From assembly GCA_934343915.1 (NCBI GenBank), contig CAKRIL010000003.1, positions 37,068-101,067 of the forward strand: DNA of 64,000 bases, read 5' to 3'. The position numbers and the translations under genes were made by a program. Source of the stretch: an uncultured Lachnospiraceae bacterium (GTDB lineage: Bacteria; Bacillota; Clostridia; Lachnospirales; Lachnospiraceae). Below are positions 61,223 through 64,000 of this stretch, piece by piece. How positions within the stretch are numbered: the stretch's first letter is position 1; each line of letters starts with the position of its first letter. The notes beneath the pieces were generated by a model. That model searched no databases, was not told where the DNA came from, and saw only the letters and a list, made by a program, of their open reading frames with translations.

Positions 61223-62185
61223 TTATTCCTCAGATGGATTAAGCTGAAGACCAAGTTCCTTTAACTTAGCTAATACTTCCTCTAATGACTTACGTCCGAG
61301 GTTTCTAACCTTCATCATATCCTCTGAAGTTCTGTTACACAATTCTTCAACTGTGTTGATACCGGCTCTCTTTAAGCAGTTATATGAACGAACTGATAAC
61401 TCAAGCTCGTCAATGCTCATCTCAAGAACCTTCTCCTTCTCATCGTCTTCCTTCTCTACCATTACATCAATCTTCTTGGCATTCTCGGATAAATCGATGA
61501 ATAAGCTAAGATGCTCGCTAAGTACCTTCGCTGCAAGGCTTACAGCCTCATCCGGTGCAAGTGTACCATTAGTAAATACATCTAAAGTAAGCTTATCATA
61601 GTCAGTAATCTGACCGACACGAGTATTCTCAACCGCTAAATTAACTCTCTCAACAGGTGTGTAGATGGAGTCAATGGCAAGAGTGCCGATTGGCTGATCC
61701 TCGCTCTTATTTTTTTCTGAGCTGACATAGCCTCTGCCCTTAGTAATTGTAAGCTCCATAAAAAGCTTGCAATCAGGACCACCGTTAAGTGTAGCAATCT
61801 TAAGGTCAGGATTAAGTATTTCAATGTCTGAGTCAACCTGAATATCAGATGCTCTTACAACACCTTCTCTTCCATCGCATTCGATGTAAGCGATCTTAGG
61901 CTCATTCGTCTCGCTGTTGTTCTTGATAGCGAGCTTCTTGATGTTCATGATTATCTCAGTAACGTCTTCCTTAACACCCGGAATAGGACTGAACTCATGT
62001 AACACGCCTTCAATCTTAACCTGACTTACTGCAGCACCCGGTAATGAAGAAAGCATAATTCTTCTAAGTGAATTACCCAGTGTTGTACCATAGCCTCTTT
62101 CAAGTGGTTCAACGACAAATCTTCCATACTTCTTGTCTTCAGACATCTCTGCAATTTCAATTTTTGGTATTTTAAAATCGAACAC
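61223..62185 (-). CDS. rpoA: DNA-directed RNA polymerase alpha subunit
   Basis: The 320-residue protein has the N-terminal assembly domain (VVEPLERGYGTTLGNSLRRIMLSSLPGAAV; GVKEDVTEIIMNIK) and the C-terminal domain with SVRSYNCLKRAGINTVEELC and KVRNLGRKSLEEVLAKLKEL, which contacts UP elements and activators. It starts at a GTG with AGGAGG nine bases upstream. Its place between rpsD and rplQ is canonical. Confidence 0.98.
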   Translation of the reverse strand: MFDFKIPKIEIAEMSEDKKYGRFVVEPLERGYGTTLGNSLRRIMLSSLPGAAVSQVKIEGVLHEFSPIPGVKEDVTEIIMNIKKLAIKNNSETNEPKIAYIECDGREGVVRASDIQVDSDIEILNPDLKIATLNGGPDCKLFMELTITKGRGYVSSEKNKSEDQPIGTLAIDSIYTPVERVNLAVENTRVGQITDYDKLTLDVFTNGTLAPDEAVSLAAKVLSEHLSLFIDLSENAKKIDVMVEKEDDEKEKVLEMSIDELELSVRSYNCLKRAGINTVEELCNRTSEDMMKVRNLGRKSLEEVLAKLKELGLQLNPSEE

Positions 62186-62242
62186 TGAAAAGCCCCTCCT
62201 TTTGGGTTATATTATGTGTGAGGGCGTTATACGGTCTAATTA

Positions 62243-62836
62243 TTACTTAGAGTATAACTCGACTATAAGCATCTCATCAACAGGTACATCAATAGCTGCT
62301 CTTGCAGGAAGATTCTTGACTGCACCCTTTAAATTCTCTGAATCAGCCTCAAGCCACTCAGGTACTACTCTGCCTGCTGTTGCATCAAGGATGTCCTTAT
62401 ATCTCTGAGAAGACTTGCTCTTTTCCTTAATCTCGATTGTATCGCCAGCCTTAACTAAGTAAGATGGAATGTTGACTGCCTTGCCATTAACAAGTACATG
62501 CTTGTGGTCAACAATCTGTCTAGCTTCCTTTCTTGTTCTTGCAAAACCTAATCTGAAAATAACGTTGTCAAGTCTTGACTCAAGAATAACCATGAGGTTC
62601 TCACCTGTCTGGCCATTCATCTTCTCAGCCTTCTCGAAATAGTTACGGAAAGGCTTCTCTAATACGCCGTAGATGAACTTAGCCTTCTGCTTCTCTCTGA
62701 GCTGGAGACCATACTCGCTCACCTTCTTGTTGGCTCTCTTTAACTGTCTGTTTGATTTCTTATCTATTCCTAAATAAATTGGATCTAATCCAAGTGATCT
62801 GCATCTTTTAAGAACAGGAACTCTATTAATAGCCAT
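62243..62836 (-). CDS. rpsD: 30S ribosomal protein S4
   Basis: The 197-residue protein begins MAINRVPVLKRCRSLGLDPI and has the S4 RNA-binding domain RLDNVIFRLGFARTRKEARQ with VDHKHVLVNGKAVNIPSYLV. It lacks the N-terminal zinc-binding Cys cluster of the C+ form, so it is a C- paralogue type. GGAGG is upstream. It follows rpsK by 15 bases. Confidence 0.97.
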   Translation of the reverse strand: MAINRVPVLKRCRSLGLDPIYLGIDKKSNRQLKRANKKVSEYGLQLREKQKAKFIYGVLEKPFRNYFEKAEKMNGQTGENLMVILESRLDNVIFRLGFARTRKEARQIVDHKHVLVNGKAVNIPSYLVKAGDTIEIKEKSKSSQRYKDILDATAGRVVPEWLEADSENLKGAVKNLPARAAIDVPVDEMLIVELYSK

Positions 62837-62851
62837 CTTTATTACCTCCTA

Positions 62852-63244
62852 TTAGACTCTTCTACGCTTTGGTGGACGGCATCCATTGTGTGGAACTGGT
62901 GTAACGTCCTTAATGCTGGTAACCTCAAGACCACATGCCTGAAGAGCACGAATAGCTGCCTCACGACCTGCGCCCGGTCCCTTAACCATAACGTCTACAG
63001 TCTTCAAACCGTGTACTAAAGCTGCCTTAGTAGCAGTTTCTGCTGCCATCTGAGCTGCATAAGGAGTAGATTTCTTTGAACCTCTAAATCCTAGACCACC
63101 GGCACTAGCCCATGATAAAGCGTTACCTTCTGTATCTGTAAGTGTAACGATTGTGTTGTTGAATGAAGCCTGGATATGTGCCTGTCCGCGTTCAACGTTC
63201 TTCTTAACGCGCTTTTTTGTCACTTTCTTTGTAACTTTAGCCAT
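62852..63244 (-). CDS. rpsK: 30S ribosomal protein S11
   Basis: The 130-residue protein has GQAHIQASFNNTIVTLTDTEG, GFRGSKKSTPYAAQMAAE and the C-terminal DVTPVPHNGCRPPKRRRV signature. It forms part of the mRNA exit platform. It lies 37 bases after rpsM in the alpha operon. Confidence 0.98.
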   Translation of the reverse strand: MAKVTKKVTKKRVKKNVERGQAHIQASFNNTIVTLTDTEGNALSWASAGGLGFRGSKKSTPYAAQMAAETATKAALVHGLKTVDVMVKGPGAGREAAIRALQACGLEVTSIKDVTPVPHNGCRPPKRRRV

Positions 63245-63281
63245 TTTCTAAACTAACCTCCCTTATGGGTTCCCTTACGGG

Positions 63282-63653
63282 TTATTTCTTCTTATTTGCG
63301 ATTGTTTTCTTAGGACCCTTGCGAGTTCTAGCGTTTGTCTTAGTCTTCTGTCCTCTAACAGGAAGACCCTTTCTGTGACGGATACCTCTGTAGCATCCAA
63401 TCTCCTGTAATCTCTTAATGTTGAGAGCTACCTCTCTTCTTAAGTCACCTTCAACAGGTACTTCTAATGTTTCGATTGCCTTCTGAATTCTAGCAACCTC
63501 ATCGTCTGTTAAATCCTTAACTCTGGTATCAGGGCTAACTCCTGCCTCGTTAAGAAGACGGTTGGAAACAACGCGGCCGATACCGTAGATATAGGTAAGA
63601 CCGATTTCAACTCGTTTTTCTCTTGGTAAATCAACACCAGCGATACGTGCCAT
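63282..63653 (-). CDS. rpsM: 30S ribosomal protein S13
   Basis: The 123-residue protein starts MARIAGVDLPREKRVEIGLTYIYGIG and contains IGCYRGIRHRKGLPVRGQ with TKTNARTRKGPKKT at the end, all S13 signatures. It contacts the 50S subunit and P-site tRNA. GGAGG lies 11 bases before the ATG. A 140-base interval without genes separates it from rpmJ. Confidence 0.98.
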   Translation of the reverse strand: MARIAGVDLPREKRVEIGLTYIYGIGRVVSNRLLNEAGVSPDTRVKDLTDDEVARIQKAIETLEVPVEGDLRREVALNIKRLQEIGCYRGIRHRKGLPVRGQKTKTNARTRKGPKKTIANKKK

Positions 63654-63793
63654 GTGCTCTTACACCTCCATTGTTGTTTAACGTTAAATTGTTACATTGG
63701 GTATTACTTAAATTTATTTTAAGTGACAAACAACACCTCCGGGTGGTTCATCACTGCAGCCGCAAAACTTCCGAAAGGAATTATGCCTACAAA

Positions 63794-63907
63794 TCAACCC
63801 TGCTTCTGCTTATGCTTTGGGTTCTCGCAGATTACCATAATGTTTCCTTTTCTCTTGATGATCTTGCATTTCTCGCAAATAGGCTTAACTGATGATCTAA
63901 CCTTCAT
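63794..63907 (-). CDS. rpmJ: 50S ribosomal protein L36
   Basis: The 37-residue protein begins MKVRSSVKPICEKCKIIKRK and ends ENPKHKQKQG. Its C-x2-C-x12-C-x4-H zinc ribbon marks the C+ form. GGAGG is eight bases before the ATG. It is first in the visible part of the alpha operon; infA is expected further right but does not reach into the window. The last 93 bases (63908-64000) show no gene. Confidence 0.95.
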   Translation of the reverse strand: MKVRSSVKPICEKCKIIKRKGNIMVICENPKHKQKQG

Positions 63908-64000
63908 GGTAAATCCTCCTTTCCATAAATGCACACATAACCGCTTCGAAACGACATTCTCCACAGTCATAACTATACTACTTATATATTTATATGGAAG

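Noticed and set aside
1..64000. CRISPR array, prophage or rRNA operon
   Set aside because: No regularly spaced direct repeats, no phage structural or integrase genes, and no rRNA sequence were seen.

Overview
The window looks like a chromosomal segment of a motile, strictly fermentative member of the Lachnospiraceae (Clostridia). The inference rests on low-GC Firmicutes-type gene content: strong GGAGG ribosome sites, type III glutamine synthetase, meso-diaminopimelate dehydrogenase, a YjfB-type motility protein, SdpRI, CvfB, an EcfA1-A2-T module behind rplQ, a long-form L17, an Amt-PII fusion and a long-form LeuA. The species cannot be named from sequence reading alone.

Layout. 1-2.6 kb: start of an MsmK/UgpC-type sugar ABC ATPase, yjfB, cvfB, an acyl-ACP thioesterase and two tRNA genes (Ser-CGA, Gln-CUG). 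2.7-7.7 kb: a five-gene oligopeptide-type ABC transporter operon. 7.8-17.6 kb: small membrane proteins, Amt-PII, DUF624, GNAT, cyclophilin, a flippase-like protein, DegV and peptidase T. 17.8-25.9 kb: a palindromic repeat, a Cys-repeat lipoprotein and two large secreted Listeria-Bacteroides-repeat proteins. 26-32 kb: class II aldolase, glutamine synthetase III, thioredoxin and a 2-isopropylmalate synthase fused to an AraC DNA-binding domain. 32-45 kb: SdpRI, a palindrome, four GGDEF proteins, pyruvate kinase, MATE, endonuclease III, PepF. 45-49 kb: Ddh, then an accessory patch with a HipA-like kinase/HTH operon, a second copy of the palindromic repeat and a broken AAA ATPase. 49-64 kb: rpsI/rplM, a deoxyinosine-type DNA glycosylase with an unlisted 48-residue gene, an AraC regulator, phosphoketolase, enolase, a histidine-kinase remnant, truA, ecfT-A2-A1 and the alpha operon (rplQ, rpoA, rpsD, rpsK, rpsM, rpmJ).

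How the genes work together. Aldolase, enolase and pyruvate kinase give glycolysis, and phosphoketolase gives an alternative acetyl-phosphate route. Amt-PII and GlnN handle ammonium; both have leader terminators overlapped by a small A1/G4 hexaloop hairpin, which suggests ANTAR-type antitermination. The best candidates for undescribed biology are the LeuA-AraC fusion, the HipA-like kinase/HTH operon with paired operator-like repeats, and the MITE-like palindromic repeat present twice. All calls come from reading the sequence; no database search was run.
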